64,000 bases of DNA. Source: Novosphingobium clariflavum. GTDB lineage: Bacteria; Pseudomonadota; Alphaproteobacteria; Sphingomonadales; Sphingomonadaceae. Position 1 is the stretch's first letter; every line of letters begins with the position of its first letter. Position numbers and translations under genes: made by a program. The notes under the pieces are model-generated. The model was not told the DNA's origin. It searched no databases and worked only from the letters and a program-made list of their open reading frames with translations. Positions 25,968 to 35,363 of this stretch are shown piece after piece. The DNA is taken from positions 1 through 64,000 of the forward strand of contig NZ_JAPCWC010000019.1 in the NCBI RefSeq assembly GCF_026420865.1. Direction: 5' to 3'.

Positions 25968-26559
25968 TAGCCGTGACCGCGGAGCGGTCCCCGATCAGCG
26001 GGGCGATGATCAGCCGGTGGAGCAGGGGGGCGACGGCGTCGGGTGCCATTTCCGGCGCGTGGCCCAGCCACCAGGCCAGGAGATCGAACGTGGCGCCGGT
26101 GCCGTGGACGACGCCGAGGTCGGCGGGAAGCCAGGTCACCGGGGTTTCGACCTGGCCCACCAGCCCGCGTGCCTGGCGGATGAACTCGTTGCGCACGATC
26201 GCCGCCGCGCCGCCGGCCAGCAGGGCCGACCACAAGGCGCGGTGCTGCTCGACGTAGCGGCACAGCGCCAGCGTGGATTCGAAACTGTCGGCATCGCGCA
26301 GCACCGGGATCGTCATTGCCAGCAGATTGGCGATTTCATCCGAGGCGACGTCGCCGAGCAGGGCTTCCTTGGTCGGATAATGGCGGAAAAAGGTGGCATA
26401 ACCGATCCCGGCATGGCCGGCGATCGCGCGGATGGTGATCTGGTCGAACGGGCGCTGCTCCAGCAGCGCGAGCATCGTCGCGTTCAGCGCCTTGCGCGAA
26501 CGGACCTGCCGCGCGTCGGTGGGCGCGTCCTTCCTGAACCCGGTGAGTTTTCCGTCCAT
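25951..26559 (-). CDS. TetR family transcriptional regulator
   Basis: A 202-residue regulator. The N-terminal helix-turn-helix is clear (LALLEQRPFDQITIRAIAGHAGIGYATFFRHYPTKEALLGDVA, about residues 31-75). The C-terminal ligand-binding region is helical and hydrophobic. It heads the tetR-xdhC-mocA run, overlapping xdhC, and may repress this run or the divergent neighbours. Start ATG 26559; GTG 26589 is an alternative. Ligand unknown. Confidence 0.88.
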   Translation of the reverse strand: MDGKLTGFRKDAPTDARQVRSRKALNATMLALLEQRPFDQITIRAIAGHAGIGYATFFRHYPTKEALLGDVASDEIANLLAMTIPVLRDADSFESTLALCRYVEQHRALWSALLAGGAAAIVRNEFIRQARGLVGQVETPVTWLPADLGVVHGTGATFDLLAWWLGHAPEMAPDAVAPLLHRLIIAPLIGDRSAVTASALAG

Positions 26560-26701
26560 GCCGGTTTTCGTAACAGGACGTTGTCGCACTGTCTAACGCG
26601 CCAGTGATGAATGGGATTCATCGACGTCGTGACAAAAATGAAAGTGGGAAGGCGTTCTTGGCCCCGCCTTCAGCGTATGCTTCCCGCTTGTGTCGGCGCT
26701 C

Positions 26702-27373
26702 TCAGCCCTCGCCGATACGGTCCGCAAACAGCAGGCGCCCGCCCGACAGGTGCATGAGGGCGTCGCCGAAGTCGGTCGGCGCCATCGCGAAGCAGCCTTC
26801 GCTGCGGCCGATCTTGCCCCATTTGGAGATCATCGAGGCATCGACGTACCAGGCCGGATGCATGACGATGGCCCGTTCGAGCGCGGCCGAATTGTCGGCG
26901 TCGAGGCCCTTGAGGCGGATCGAGGTCCCGTACTTGCCCTGATACCACTCGCACGTGAGATAGGCCCCGCGCGAGGTGGCTTCCGAACCGTACATGTTCG
27001 AGAACGACTGCAGCCAGCCGCTGTGCGCCGGGTCCGAACCGCGACCGTGCGCCAGCAGGAACGAGCGTACCGTGCCGTTTTCGAGGTTGGCGAAATGCAG
27101 GCGCGGCTGGGACGAGGGCTGTGCGAAGTCGGCAATGCCGACAACGTCGGTGCGCCACAAGTGCGACTGCACGCGCTGCACCTGCCGGGCCGCCGCATCG
27201 AGGATGCGCCGTTCATAGGGCGTGCGGCTGTAAGGCGCCGCGCTGATGCCGCCCGAGGAAGGCGTGTTAACGGAAGAAATTTCGGCTGCCAGCACCCGGG
27301 AGGGAAGCGCGAGGCTTGCCCCCGCCGCCAATCCGCCCATGAGGACAGCACGTCGACCCAACGTGTTTTCCAT
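26702..27373 (-). CDS. Murein L,D-transpeptidase catalytic domain family protein
   Basis: A 223-residue exported protein. The N-terminus GRRAVLMGGLAAGASLALPSRVLA looks like a Tat signal. The mature part resembles the YkuD_2 family: LHFANLENGTVRSFLLAHGRGSD, FSNMYGSEATSRGAYLT, and IGRSEGCFAM where the Cys would be the nucleophile. It probably remodels peptidoglycan in the periplasm. No operon partner: both flanking genes have their own control regions. Confidence 0.8.
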   Translation of the reverse strand: MENTLGRRAVLMGGLAAGASLALPSRVLAAEISSVNTPSSGGISAAPYSRTPYERRILDAAARQVQRVQSHLWRTDVVGIADFAQPSSQPRLHFANLENGTVRSFLLAHGRGSDPAHSGWLQSFSNMYGSEATSRGAYLTCEWYQGKYGTSIRLKGLDADNSAALERAIVMHPAWYVDASMISKWGKIGRSEGCFAMAPTDFGDALMHLSGGRLLFADRIGEG

Positions 27374-27460
27374 GGCTTGAGACTAACCGATTTCGGTTAA
27401 CAGCGCCAGAAGGTCTTGCTCACTGGTTCCCGGAAGGCGGTCGGTTCGCCGCATGATGAA

Positions 27461-27489
27461 AACGGCTTGCCGCAATGCAGCAAGCCGTT
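27461..27489 (-). terminator. Terminator downstream of phaZ
   Basis: AACGGCTTGC and GCAAGCCGTT form a 10-bp stem with a 9-base loop. On the minus strand it is followed by TTTTCATC. It lies about 98 bases past the phaZ stop. Confidence 0.7.
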
Positions 27490-27586
27490 GATCAAGCCTT
27501 TGATCCGCAACGCCGGTTTCGGATCGTCATCGTTTCACGTCGTTCCGTGCTGCGCTCCAATGCGCGGCAGAACCGGTGGTCGGCCC

Positions 27587-28831
27587 TCAGGCCACCGCCT
27601 TCAGCGGCTTTTTCTGGTGCTGGCGAATCCACGCCTCGACGACAGGGGCGATACGGCCGCGCCATTTGCTGCCGTTGAAGATGCCATAGTGCCCGACGCC
27701 TTCGGCCAGGAGGTACTTCTTGCGGTCCTCGGGCAGGTTGGCGGCAAGGTGCAGCGCCGCCTTGGTCTGGCCGAGGCCCGAGATGTCGTCCCGTTCGCCC
27801 TCGACGGCGAGGATGGCGGTGTCGCGGATCGCGCCAAGGTCGATGCGCTCGCCGCGATGGACGAACTCGCCATTGGGCAGCGAATGCTTCTGGAACACGT
27901 GCTCCACGGTCTGCAGGTAGTATTCGGCGGTCATGTCGCAGACCGCGCGGTATTCGTCATAGAAGGCCTTGGTCGCCGCCGCGCTCTCGTCGTCGCCTTC
28001 GACGAGGTGCTTGAACATGCCGTAGTGGCTCATCATGTGGTTGCCCAGGTTCATCGCCATGAAGCCGGCCAGCTGCAGGAAACCGGGATAGACCTTGCGG
28101 CCGCCGCCGGGGTAGGTCAGCGGCACGGTGGTGACGACGTTCTGCTCGAACCACGCCAGCGGCTGGTTCATCGCCACGTCGTTGACGCTGGTGGGCGCCT
28201 CGCGGGTGTCGATCGGACCGCCCATCACGGTGAGCGTGGCCGGGCGGCAGGGGTTTTCCTGCTTGCCCATGATCGCGGTGGCGGCAAAGGCCGGGACCGA
28301 GGGCTGGCACACGGCGAGCATGTGGGTGCCCGGGCCGATGTGTTCGAGGAAGGCGATCAGGTAGTCGATATAGTCGTCAAGGTCGAAGCGGCCCGCGCTC
28401 TGCGGCACCATCTTGGCGTCGGCCCAATCGGTGATGTAGACCTCGCAGGTCTCGACCATGCGCGCCACGGTGCCGCGCAGCAGGGTGGCGAAGTGGCCGC
28501 TCATCGGTGCGACGACCAGCAGCTTCGGTGCATTCTTGGGCAGGCCCGGATGATCGAAGCGCAGCAGGTTGCCGTAAGGGCGGTGCATGACGATGGCTTC
28601 GGTGACCGGGTAGGTCTTGCCGTCGACGGTCACGCTCTGGATGTCGAATTCGGGCTTGCCGCGGGTCATCGTGGCATGGGCAAAGACGTCGAGCGCCGAG
28701 GCCATGACCGGACCGAATCCGAAGTGGCTGAACGGCATCGAGGGATTCGTCAGCAGCTCCGCGCCGACCGATGCCCAGGCAGCGGCGCCGCTCAGCATGG
28801 TGCGCTGCAGTTCGTAAGCGTTGTAAAGCAA
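27587..28831 (-). CDS. phaZ: Intracellular polyhydroxyalkanoate depolymerase
   Basis: The 414-residue protein matches intracellular PHB depolymerases of the Cupriavidus PhaZ1 type. It starts MLYNAYELQR, has VVAPMSGHFATLLRGTV, VYITDWADAKMVP, the nucleophile cysteine in AVCQPSVPAFAA, and a catalytic His near GVGHYGIFNGSKWR. It degrades stored PHA and works opposite to phaC. The start codon is TTG, with AGGAG 8 bases upstream. An alternative ATG inside would remove conserved residues. Confidence 0.92.
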   Translation of the reverse strand: MLYNAYELQRTMLSGAAAWASVGAELLTNPSMPFSHFGFGPVMASALDVFAHATMTRGKPEFDIQSVTVDGKTYPVTEAIVMHRPYGNLLRFDHPGLPKNAPKLLVVAPMSGHFATLLRGTVARMVETCEVYITDWADAKMVPQSAGRFDLDDYIDYLIAFLEHIGPGTHMLAVCQPSVPAFAATAIMGKQENPCRPATLTVMGGPIDTREAPTSVNDVAMNQPLAWFEQNVVTTVPLTYPGGGRKVYPGFLQLAGFMAMNLGNHMMSHYGMFKHLVEGDDESAAATKAFYDEYRAVCDMTAEYYLQTVEHVFQKHSLPNGEFVHRGERIDLGAIRDTAILAVEGERDDISGLGQTKAALHLAANLPEDRKKYLLAEGVGHYGIFNGSKWRGRIAPVVEAWIRQHQKKPLKAVA

Positions 28832-29058
28832 GTGAATTTCTCCTGCGCGACATGCCCGCCCGGTCTCTGATTAGCTCTCTTGTGGACCGCATTTGTCGGG
28901 GTTTTATGGCATCCATGTGGGCCTGCCGGACCATTTGCGCAATGCGGCAATAGTCCAATGGCATCTTTCACCAGGGTGATCTTGGGCGATCACTGTAAGT
29001 GGAACATCCGTCGAGTCGCCTGCCTGCCGGGTCTTTTCCCGGAGCCTGCAAAGGGATA

Positions 29059-30915
29059 ATGCGCAAGGCCATGCAAGCCGATGTGGAACAGAGCGAGGCG
29101 CAGGAAATCGGCGCCGCGATGAAGGATAGCCGGAGGCCGGCCAAGGGTGACGGGCGCAGGAGCCTGGGCGCGCTCGGCATGGTCTGGCGCGAGCTGTTTC
29201 ACTACCCCGGCCGCATGGCGATCGCCGGCGCGGCGCTGGTGACGACGGCGACCACGACCCTCGCGATTCCCTATGGTTTCCGCCAGATCGTCGACCAGGG
29301 CTTTTCACAAGGGGCCGATCCTTCGGCGATCCGCTGGTGGTTCGTGATGCTGATGGGCGTGGTCACCGTGCTTTCCATCGCCACGGCGATCCGCTTCTAT
29401 TCGGTCTCGTGGCTGGGCGAGCGGGTCGTTGCCGACATTCGCCTGCGCGTCCAGCGCCACCTTGTCACCCTCTCGCCCAGTTTCTTCGAGGAAAACAGCC
29501 CCAAGGAAATCGCCTCGCGCATGACGGCGGATACCGCGATCATCGAGACGGTGGTGGGCACCACGGTCTCGGTCGCGCTGCGCAACGCGATCATGGCGGT
29601 GGGCGGCGTCGCCTACCTGTTCATGCTGGCTCCGCACCTCACGCTGGGGCTCGTCATCGCCATTCCCGTGGTGATCCTGCCGATCGCCGCGTTCGGCCGC
29701 CGCCTGCGCGCGGTCGCCCGGTCGAGCCAGGACCGCGTCGCTGACATTGGCGCCATCACCGGCGAGGTCTTCGGAGCCCTCCGTGTGGTCCAGGCCTTCA
29801 ACCAGGAAGGCCATGAAATGACGCGCTTTGCCGGCGCCGTGGAGCGCACCTTCGAGACCGGGCGCAACCGCATCGTCATCCGCGCGGCGATGACGGCGGT
29901 GATCATGTTCCTGATCTTCGGCGCGATCACCGTGATCCTCTGGCGCGGCGCCATCGGCGTGGCCGAGCACACCATCACCGGGGGCACCATTGCCGCCTTC
30001 GTGGTGACGGCGGGTATCGTCGCGGGCGCGTTCGGTTCGCTCACTGAAGTCTACGGCGACCTCGTGCGCGGGGCCGGGGCCGCAAGCCGTCTGGCCGAAT
30101 TGCTGGGCGAGCGTCCGGCCATCACCGCGCCGGCCCGTCCGCTGGTCCTGCCCGAGCCGGCCCGCGGCAAGATCGCCTTTGAGCGCGTGACCTTCCGCTA
30201 TCCGGCGCGGCCCGACACGGCCGCGCTCCATGATTTCAGCCTGACCGTGGAGCCGGGCGAGACGGTCGCCATCGTCGGCCCCTCGGGCGCGGGCAAGTCC
30301 ACGCTGTTCCAGCTGGCCGAGCGCTTCTACGATCCGCAGAGCGGCGTCGTGAAGATCGACGGGGTGCCGCTGACGTCTGCCGATCCCTCCGAAGTGCGCC
30401 GCCGCATCGCGCTGGTGCCGCAGGAAGGCGTGCTGTTTGCCGCCTCCGCGCGCGACAACTTGCGCTATGGCAACCCCGGAGCCGGCGACGAGGCAATCTG
30501 GGAAGCCGCCCGCGCCGCCAATGCCGAGCAGTTCCTGCGTGCGCTGCCCGAGGGGCTCGATACGTTCCTTGGCGAGGACGGTGCGCGCCTTTCCGGCGGC
30601 CAGCGCCAGCGCCTCGCCATTGCCCGCGCGCTGCTGCGCGAGGCGCCGATCCTGCTGCTCGACGAGGCGACCAGCGCGCTCGACGCCGAAAGCGAACGGC
30701 TGGTGCAGGACGCGCTCGACCGCCTGATGGCGAGCCGCACCACGCTGGTGATCGCGCACCGCCTTGCCACCGTGCGGCAGGCGGACCGGATCATCGTCAT
30801 GGACGGCGGCCGCATCGTCGAGGAAGGCAATCACGAGAGCCTGACGCGCTCCGGCGGCCTCTACGCGCGGTTGGCGGCCTTGCAGTTCGATATGGCGACA
30901 GGGCTGACGGGATAA
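29059..30915 (+). CDS. ABC exporter half-transporter (fused membrane and ATP-binding domains)
   Basis: A 618-residue MsbA/LagD-like exporter. Residues about 40-330 form six membrane helices. The C-terminal ATPase has Walker A GPSGAGKST, the signature LSGGQRQRLAIARALL, Walker B ILLLDEATSALD and the H-loop IAHRL. It works as a homodimer in the inner membrane; lipid, peptide or drug substrates are all possible. ATG 29059 follows AAAGGGATA, a good ribosome site; 28999 would add an unlikely leader. Confidence 0.9.
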   Translation: MRKAMQADVEQSEAQEIGAAMKDSRRPAKGDGRRSLGALGMVWRELFHYPGRMAIAGAALVTTATTTLAIPYGFRQIVDQGFSQGADPSAIRWWFVMLMGVVTVLSIATAIRFYSVSWLGERVVADIRLRVQRHLVTLSPSFFEENSPKEIASRMTADTAIIETVVGTTVSVALRNAIMAVGGVAYLFMLAPHLTLGLVIAIPVVILPIAAFGRRLRAVARSSQDRVADIGAITGEVFGALRVVQAFNQEGHEMTRFAGAVERTFETGRNRIVIRAAMTAVIMFLIFGAITVILWRGAIGVAEHTITGGTIAAFVVTAGIVAGAFGSLTEVYGDLVRGAGAASRLAELLGERPAITAPARPLVLPEPARGKIAFERVTFRYPARPDTAALHDFSLTVEPGETVAIVGPSGAGKSTLFQLAERFYDPQSGVVKIDGVPLTSADPSEVRRRIALVPQEGVLFAASARDNLRYGNPGAGDEAIWEAARAANAEQFLRALPEGLDTFLGEDGARLSGGQRQRLAIARALLREAPILLLDEATSALDAESERLVQDALDRLMASRTTLVIAHRLATVRQADRIIVMDGGRIVEEGNHESLTRSGGLYARLAALQFDMATGLTG

Positions 30916-31082
30916 TCCGGGCCTCGATCGTTTTGCCGCAATCGACGAACGGCTGACGGACGCCGACGAACTGCAACGAGGGGCTGGCGTTGCCCGCACG
31001 GGCAATTATGTTGCGCTGCATGGCGGGTCGTTCTGATCCGTGCGTATTCCATGCGTGTTACATCTTTCGGAAAGGCTCGCTC

Positions 31083-33239
31083 ATGCCTCGCACTCTCCTG
31101 AGGGCGCTCGCCACTACGGCGCTCGTCTCTGCAACGGTTCTGTCGTTTCCCGCATTCGCGCAGCAGGCGGCACCCGCTGCCGCCGCCAGCAACCCGATGG
31201 AAGTCGACCCGGCCAAGGTCTCGTGGGGCGGCGCGGGCATCCAGACCCAGTGGCAGGACAAGAGCGTGAAGCCGGGCGACGACTTCGACCGCTTCGTCAG
31301 CGGCAAGTGGTCGGACGCGGTCGTGCTGCCCAGCGACCGCACCAACTGGGGCTCGTTCACCGCGCTGCGTGATCTTTCCGAACAGCGCCTTCACGGCATC
31401 ATGAACGACCTGCTGGCCTCGAACCCGGCCCCGGGCAGCGATGCCGCGCGCGTTGCTGCGGCCTACGGCGCCTTCATGGACGTGGATGCGATCAACAAGG
31501 CGGGTCTTGCCCCGGCGCAGCCGTTCCTCCAGCGCATCTACGCGGCAACCACGCCCGCCGACCTGATGAAGCTGTTCGCCTCGCCCGGCTATGCCTCGCC
31601 GCTCGGCGCCTATGTCGGTCCCGATGCCAAGGCGAGCGACGTCAACGCCTTCCAGGTGAGCATCGGCGGGCTTGGACTGCCTGACCGCGACTATTACCTG
31701 AAGAGCGATGCGCGCTCGCAGGAGATCCGCGGCAAGTACCTCGATTACCTGACCTTCCTGCTCGGCAAGGCGGGCTACACCGATCCTGCCGCTTCGGCCA
31801 AGGCGGTGCTTTCGCTCGAAACCCGTCTGGCGCAGGCCGACTGGGACCGCGCCGCCAGCCGCAATCCCGACCTCGTCTACAACAAGCTCTCGCTGGCCGA
31901 GTTCGAGGGGCTCGCCGCTCCCGGCCTGATGAAGACCTTCGTCGACACCATGGGCGCCGGCAAGGCGACCTACGTGCTGGTCGACGAGATGCCGCCTTCG
32001 GCCGACGAGCTCAAGGAAGCCCGCATCGACGCGGCGCAGGCCGGGGCCTGGTTCGGCGGCGGCGTGCCCGAAGTCGCCAAGCTGATCGAGACGGTGCCGG
32101 TCGCCACCTGGCAGGCCTGGCTCGCCGCGCAGTTCCTGCGCAGCCATGCCGCGGTCCTGCCCACCGACATCGATGACGCCAACTTCGCCTTCTACGGCAA
32201 GGTCATGAGCGGCCAGCCCGAGCAGCGCGCCCGCTGGAAGCGCGGCATTGCGGCGGTCGAGGGCATGTCGGGCGAACTGCTCGGCAAGATCTACGCCGAG
32301 AAGTACTATCCGCCCGAGGCGAAGGCCGCGATGGAATCGCTGGTCGGCAATCTGCGCAAGGCAATGGCCGCGAACCTTTCGGACCTCTCGTGGATGGGCC
32401 CGGAAACCCGCAAGGCCGCCGTCGCCAAGCTGGATGCCTTCACCCCCAAGATCGGCATGCCCGCTACCTTCAAGGAATACGAGGGCCTGAAGTTCTCGGC
32501 CAGCGATCCGCTCGGCAACATGATGGCCGCCGAAACCTGGGCCAATGGCGACCAGATGCGCCGGCTCGGCCAGCCGGTGGACCGCGCCGAATGGTTCATG
32601 CTGCCCGAGACGATCAACGCCTACTACAACCCCTCGTTCAACGAGATCGTGTTCCCGGCCGCGATCCTGCAGCCGCCGTTCTTCAACGTTTCGGCAGACC
32701 CGGCGGTGAACTACGGTGCGATCGGCGCGGTGATCGGCCATGAAATGGGTCACGGCTTCGACGACCAGGGTGCCAAGTTCGACGGTCAGGGCAACCTGCG
32801 CGACTGGTGGACGGCGGCCGACAAGGCCAACTTCCAGAAGCTTCAGGACCGCCTCGAGGCCCAGTACAACGGCTTCTGCCCGTTCGACGAGGGCAAGACC
32901 TGCGTGAACGGCAAGCTGACCATGGGCGAGAACATCGGCGACCTCGGCGGCCTCAGCCTCGCCTACCGCGCCTACAAGCTCTCGCTGGGCGGCAAGGAAG
33001 CGCCGGTGATCGACGGGCTGACCGGCGACCAGCGCTTCTTCATGGCCTGGGCGCAGGTCTGGCGCAGCAAGTACCGCGAGGAAGCGGTGCGCCAGCAGCT
33101 CAAGACCGACCCGCATTCGCCCGCGCACTACCGCATCAACGGCCTCGTCCGTAACTTCGACGAGTGGTACAAGGCCTTCGACGTGAAGCCGGGTGACAAG
33201 CTCTATCAGGCACCTGCCGAGCGCGTGCGTATCTGGTGA
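31083..33239 (+). CDS. M13 family zinc metallopeptidase (neprilysin/PepO-like)
   Basis: A 718-residue exported enzyme: signal peptide (RALATTALVSATVLSFPAFA), then the M13 domain. The zinc site is VIGHEMGHGFDDQG (His553 and His557), the third ligand Glu is in TMGENIGDLGGLSLAY, and the substrate-binding INAYYNPSFNEIVFPAAILQPP strand is clear. It cleaves small peptides, probably in the periplasm. GGAAAGG precedes ATG 31083. The gene stands alone; a dispersed repeat follows. Confidence 0.92.
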   Translation: MPRTLLRALATTALVSATVLSFPAFAQQAAPAAAASNPMEVDPAKVSWGGAGIQTQWQDKSVKPGDDFDRFVSGKWSDAVVLPSDRTNWGSFTALRDLSEQRLHGIMNDLLASNPAPGSDAARVAAAYGAFMDVDAINKAGLAPAQPFLQRIYAATTPADLMKLFASPGYASPLGAYVGPDAKASDVNAFQVSIGGLGLPDRDYYLKSDARSQEIRGKYLDYLTFLLGKAGYTDPAASAKAVLSLETRLAQADWDRAASRNPDLVYNKLSLAEFEGLAAPGLMKTFVDTMGAGKATYVLVDEMPPSADELKEARIDAAQAGAWFGGGVPEVAKLIETVPVATWQAWLAAQFLRSHAAVLPTDIDDANFAFYGKVMSGQPEQRARWKRGIAAVEGMSGELLGKIYAEKYYPPEAKAAMESLVGNLRKAMAANLSDLSWMGPETRKAAVAKLDAFTPKIGMPATFKEYEGLKFSASDPLGNMMAAETWANGDQMRRLGQPVDRAEWFMLPETINAYYNPSFNEIVFPAAILQPPFFNVSADPAVNYGAIGAVIGHEMGHGFDDQGAKFDGQGNLRDWWTAADKANFQKLQDRLEAQYNGFCPFDEGKTCVNGKLTMGENIGDLGGLSLAYRAYKLSLGGKEAPVIDGLTGDQRFFMAWAQVWRSKYREEAVRQQLKTDPHSPAHYRINGLVRNFDEWYKAFDVKPGDKLYQAPAERVRIW

Positions 33240-33332
33240 GGCACAGCGGCTGATCCGGTTCCCTGAACCGGCTTGAATGATTGGGGCGGCCCGATCCGGT
33301 CATCTTCCGGGTCGGGCCGTTCCCATTCCGGG

Positions 33333-33442
33333 TAATACCGACCTGCGTTGAGCCTGACGTATCGCCGGTCGGTCAAGCCCGCGCGGGCCTCAGCGTTCCA
33401 GGCGGCTGATGCGTGAGCATCGCTGCAGCTTGGTATAGGGCC
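33333..33442. repeat. Dispersed intergenic repeat, copy B (long form)
   Basis: The 110-base segment begins AATACCGACCTGCG and ends GCTGCAGCTTGGTATAG, so ATACCnAnCTGC-type inverted ends are present. It shares most of its sequence with 16135-16222 but has an additional central part (TGACGTATCGCCGGTCGGTCAAGC region). It has no coding potential. It resembles a MITE- or REP-like mobile or structured element. Confidence 0.7.
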
Positions 33443-33458
33443 GCGATCCTTGGCGGTC

Positions 33459-34046
33459 CTACTTCGGATGGATTTCCTTGATCCGGCTGCCCTTGAGGCT
33501 GATCCCGCCCATCAATCCCTTCTGGCCGAAGGCAAAGGCATAGATCGCCTTGTTGAGGCTCTTGGTATCGAGCGTCGCGGCGGCACCCTTGTCGACCACC
33601 ACGATCCCGGTGTCCGAGCCGACATCCCAGTTCGTGCCTGCGCTCACTTCGGCAAGCTTGTGGTCGGTCATGATGAAGAGGGCATAGGCGAAGCCCTGCG
33701 CGCCGGCCTGGAAGCCGACCGAGGCACTGGAGATGTTGAAGAACTTGGAGGCCTTGCCGCTGACGAACAGGGTGCCGTCCCCGGAGGCTCCGGCAATCAC
33801 CAGCCCGCCCTTGATGATGTGCGGGAAAAGCAGGACGCCCTTGGCGCGCTGGCCCACCGTGGCAGCCTTGGAATTGGAGGTATAGAGTTGGCGCAGTGCG
33901 GCGCGGGACTTGGCCTCGATTTCCGCGGCCGAGGAGGCGGCCAGCACGCCTTCCGGAAGAGCCAGCGCCATTGTTCCCGCCAGCGCTCCGCCGATGACGG
34001 CGCGGCGCGAGATGTGCATCGCGGTAATCCCATTGCCGATGGTCAT
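33459..34046 (-). CDS. Exported YSC84/SYLF-domain protein
   Basis: A 195-residue protein with a Tat-like signal (SRRAVIGGALAGTMALALPEGVLA) and a SYLF (YSC84) domain: AKGVLLFPHIIKGGLVIAGASGDGTLFV, SVGFQAGAQGFAYALFIMTDHKL, NWDVGSDTGIVVVDKGAAATL. SYLF domains bind lipids or membranes; in bacteria the role is not established. AAAAGGACAAGTC before ATG 34046 is a good ribosome site; ATG 34019 is possible. Confidence 0.82.
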   Translation of the reverse strand: MTIGNGITAMHISRRAVIGGALAGTMALALPEGVLAASSAAEIEAKSRAALRQLYTSNSKAATVGQRAKGVLLFPHIIKGGLVIAGASGDGTLFVSGKASKFFNISSASVGFQAGAQGFAYALFIMTDHKLAEVSAGTNWDVGSDTGIVVVDKGAAATLDTKSLNKAIYAFAFGQKGLMGGISLKGSRIKEIHPK

Positions 34047-34533
34047 GACTTGTCCTTTTCGGGCCGCGTGGGGGGATGACGGGGCATGTGGAAGGGAGCT
34101 CGCCCGGTTCCCCCTTCGGCGTCATGCGGGCGCGATCAGCTCGGTTTGCCGCGATCGGTTCCGACCAATGACGGCAAGGTTACCAAGCTCCCGGCGGCAG
34201 GCCATCGGGAATAACCCCGAGATTCCCGATGGAGAGATGCCGCCACCAGCTCCGCTTTCCTACCCCGCGCGGGGCGTGTAGCCTGGGCGGCATGGCCGTG
34301 CTCCGGCAGGGTCTTTCGACACGCGCGGTCCACTCGCCCGACATGCGGCAAGGTGACAACTTCGCAAAGGGGGCTGCAGTTGCTGTCCTGGACCGTGTCA
34401 ACTGTGTCAACCTGTCGGTCTCCGGCCACATTTCGTCAAAATACGCCGAGCCGCGTTTTTCCAGCGATTATAGAGGCTCGCCTGCACCGCTTCGGGTTGA
34501 CTTGTTTCGCAGGTGCGGCATGACCTTGCGCCG
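34047..34533. other. Intergenic region between YSC84 gene and uppP
   Basis: These 487 bases hold no convincing gene. A hairpin, CCATCGGGAAT/ATTCCCGATGG, lies at 34202-34232. Near 34396-34412 TGTCAAC is repeated 9 bases apart (GTGTCAACTGTGTCAACC), which might be a regulator site for uppP. The region is convergent with no terminator of its own for the left gene. Confidence 0.5.
34202..34232. terminator. Hairpin in the YSC84-uppP gap
   Basis: A perfect 11-bp stem CCATCGGGAAT/ATTCCCGATGG with a 9-base loop, without a T run. It could be a weak terminator or a binding site. Confidence 0.35.
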
Positions 34534-35346
34534 ATGGACCTGACTCTTACCGCAATCCTCCTCGGCATCGTCGAGGGCCTCACCGAGTTTCTGCCGGTCT
34601 CCTCGACCGGCCATCTCATCCTGGCAACCGAGCTGTTCGGCTACGACGCCTCGCAATGGGCGACGTTCAACATCGTCATTCAGCTCGGCGCGATCCTGGC
34701 CGTGATCGTCCAGTTCTGGCGCACTTTCTGGGCCGTGGGCGCGGGGCTGCTGAAGCTGGACCCGGTCTCGATCCGCTTCGTGCGCAACGTGCTGCTGGCC
34801 TTCCTGCCCTCGGCCGTGCTGGGGCTCCTGCTCAAGCACTACATCGATGGACTGCTGGGGCAGCCGAGCGTGGTGGCCTGGGCGCTGATCATCGGCGGCA
34901 TCGCCATCCTCGGCATCGAGAAGGTGGCAAAACAGGGGCCGCTGACCGGCGTGGCCCAGCTCCCCGCCGCCAAGTGCCTTGGCGTCGGCGTGGCGCAGTG
35001 CCTGGCCATGGTCCCGGGCGTCAGCCGCTCGGGCGCGACGATCATGGGCGCGCTGGCGATGGGCGTCGAGCGCCGCACGGCGGCCGAGTTCAGCTTCTTC
35101 CTCGCGGTGCCGACGATGGTCGGCGCTACTACGCTGGAACTGCTGGGCGCGCGTCACGAACTGATGGCGGGCACCGGGCCGGTCGGCTGGGGTGAGATCG
35201 GCATCGGCTTCGTGGTCTCGTTCGTGGTGGCGCTGGTCGTCATCAAGGCCTTCATGGCCTATGTCAGCCGTTCCGGCTTTGCGCCTTTTGCCTGGTATCG
35301 TATCGTTGCCGGCGCAGTGGCGCTGTTCCTGCTTTCGAAGGTCTAA
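34534..35346 (+). CDS. uppP: Undecaprenyl-diphosphatase (BacA/UppP)
   Basis: The 270-residue membrane enzyme dephosphorylates undecaprenyl diphosphate to recycle the lipid carrier for peptidoglycan and exopolysaccharide. The two motifs are clear: GIVEGLTEFLPVSSTGHLIL at the N-terminus and PGVSRSGATI in the middle, with about eight hydrophobic helices. ATG 34534 gives the family N-terminus; GTG 34513 is possible. ppk2 follows 17 bases later. Confidence 0.94.
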   Translation: MDLTLTAILLGIVEGLTEFLPVSSTGHLILATELFGYDASQWATFNIVIQLGAILAVIVQFWRTFWAVGAGLLKLDPVSIRFVRNVLLAFLPSAVLGLLLKHYIDGLLGQPSVVAWALIIGGIAILGIEKVAKQGPLTGVAQLPAAKCLGVGVAQCLAMVPGVSRSGATIMGALAMGVERRTAAEFSFFLAVPTMVGATTLELLGARHELMAGTGPVGWGEIGIGFVVSFVVALVVIKAFMAYVSRSGFAPFAWYRIVAGAVALFLLSKV

Positions 35347-35363
35347 CAAAAGGCTGACCGACT

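Noticed and set aside
30861-33128. Minus-strand frame of 755 codons across the M13 peptidase gene
   Set aside because: Antisense of a gene with clear zinc ligands. The composition (Gly/Arg/Val/His-rich) is typical of shadow frames in GC-rich DNA.
34136-34429. Minus-strand frames of 80-97 codons upstream of uppP
   Set aside because: No ribosome site or family motif; probably non-coding control DNA.
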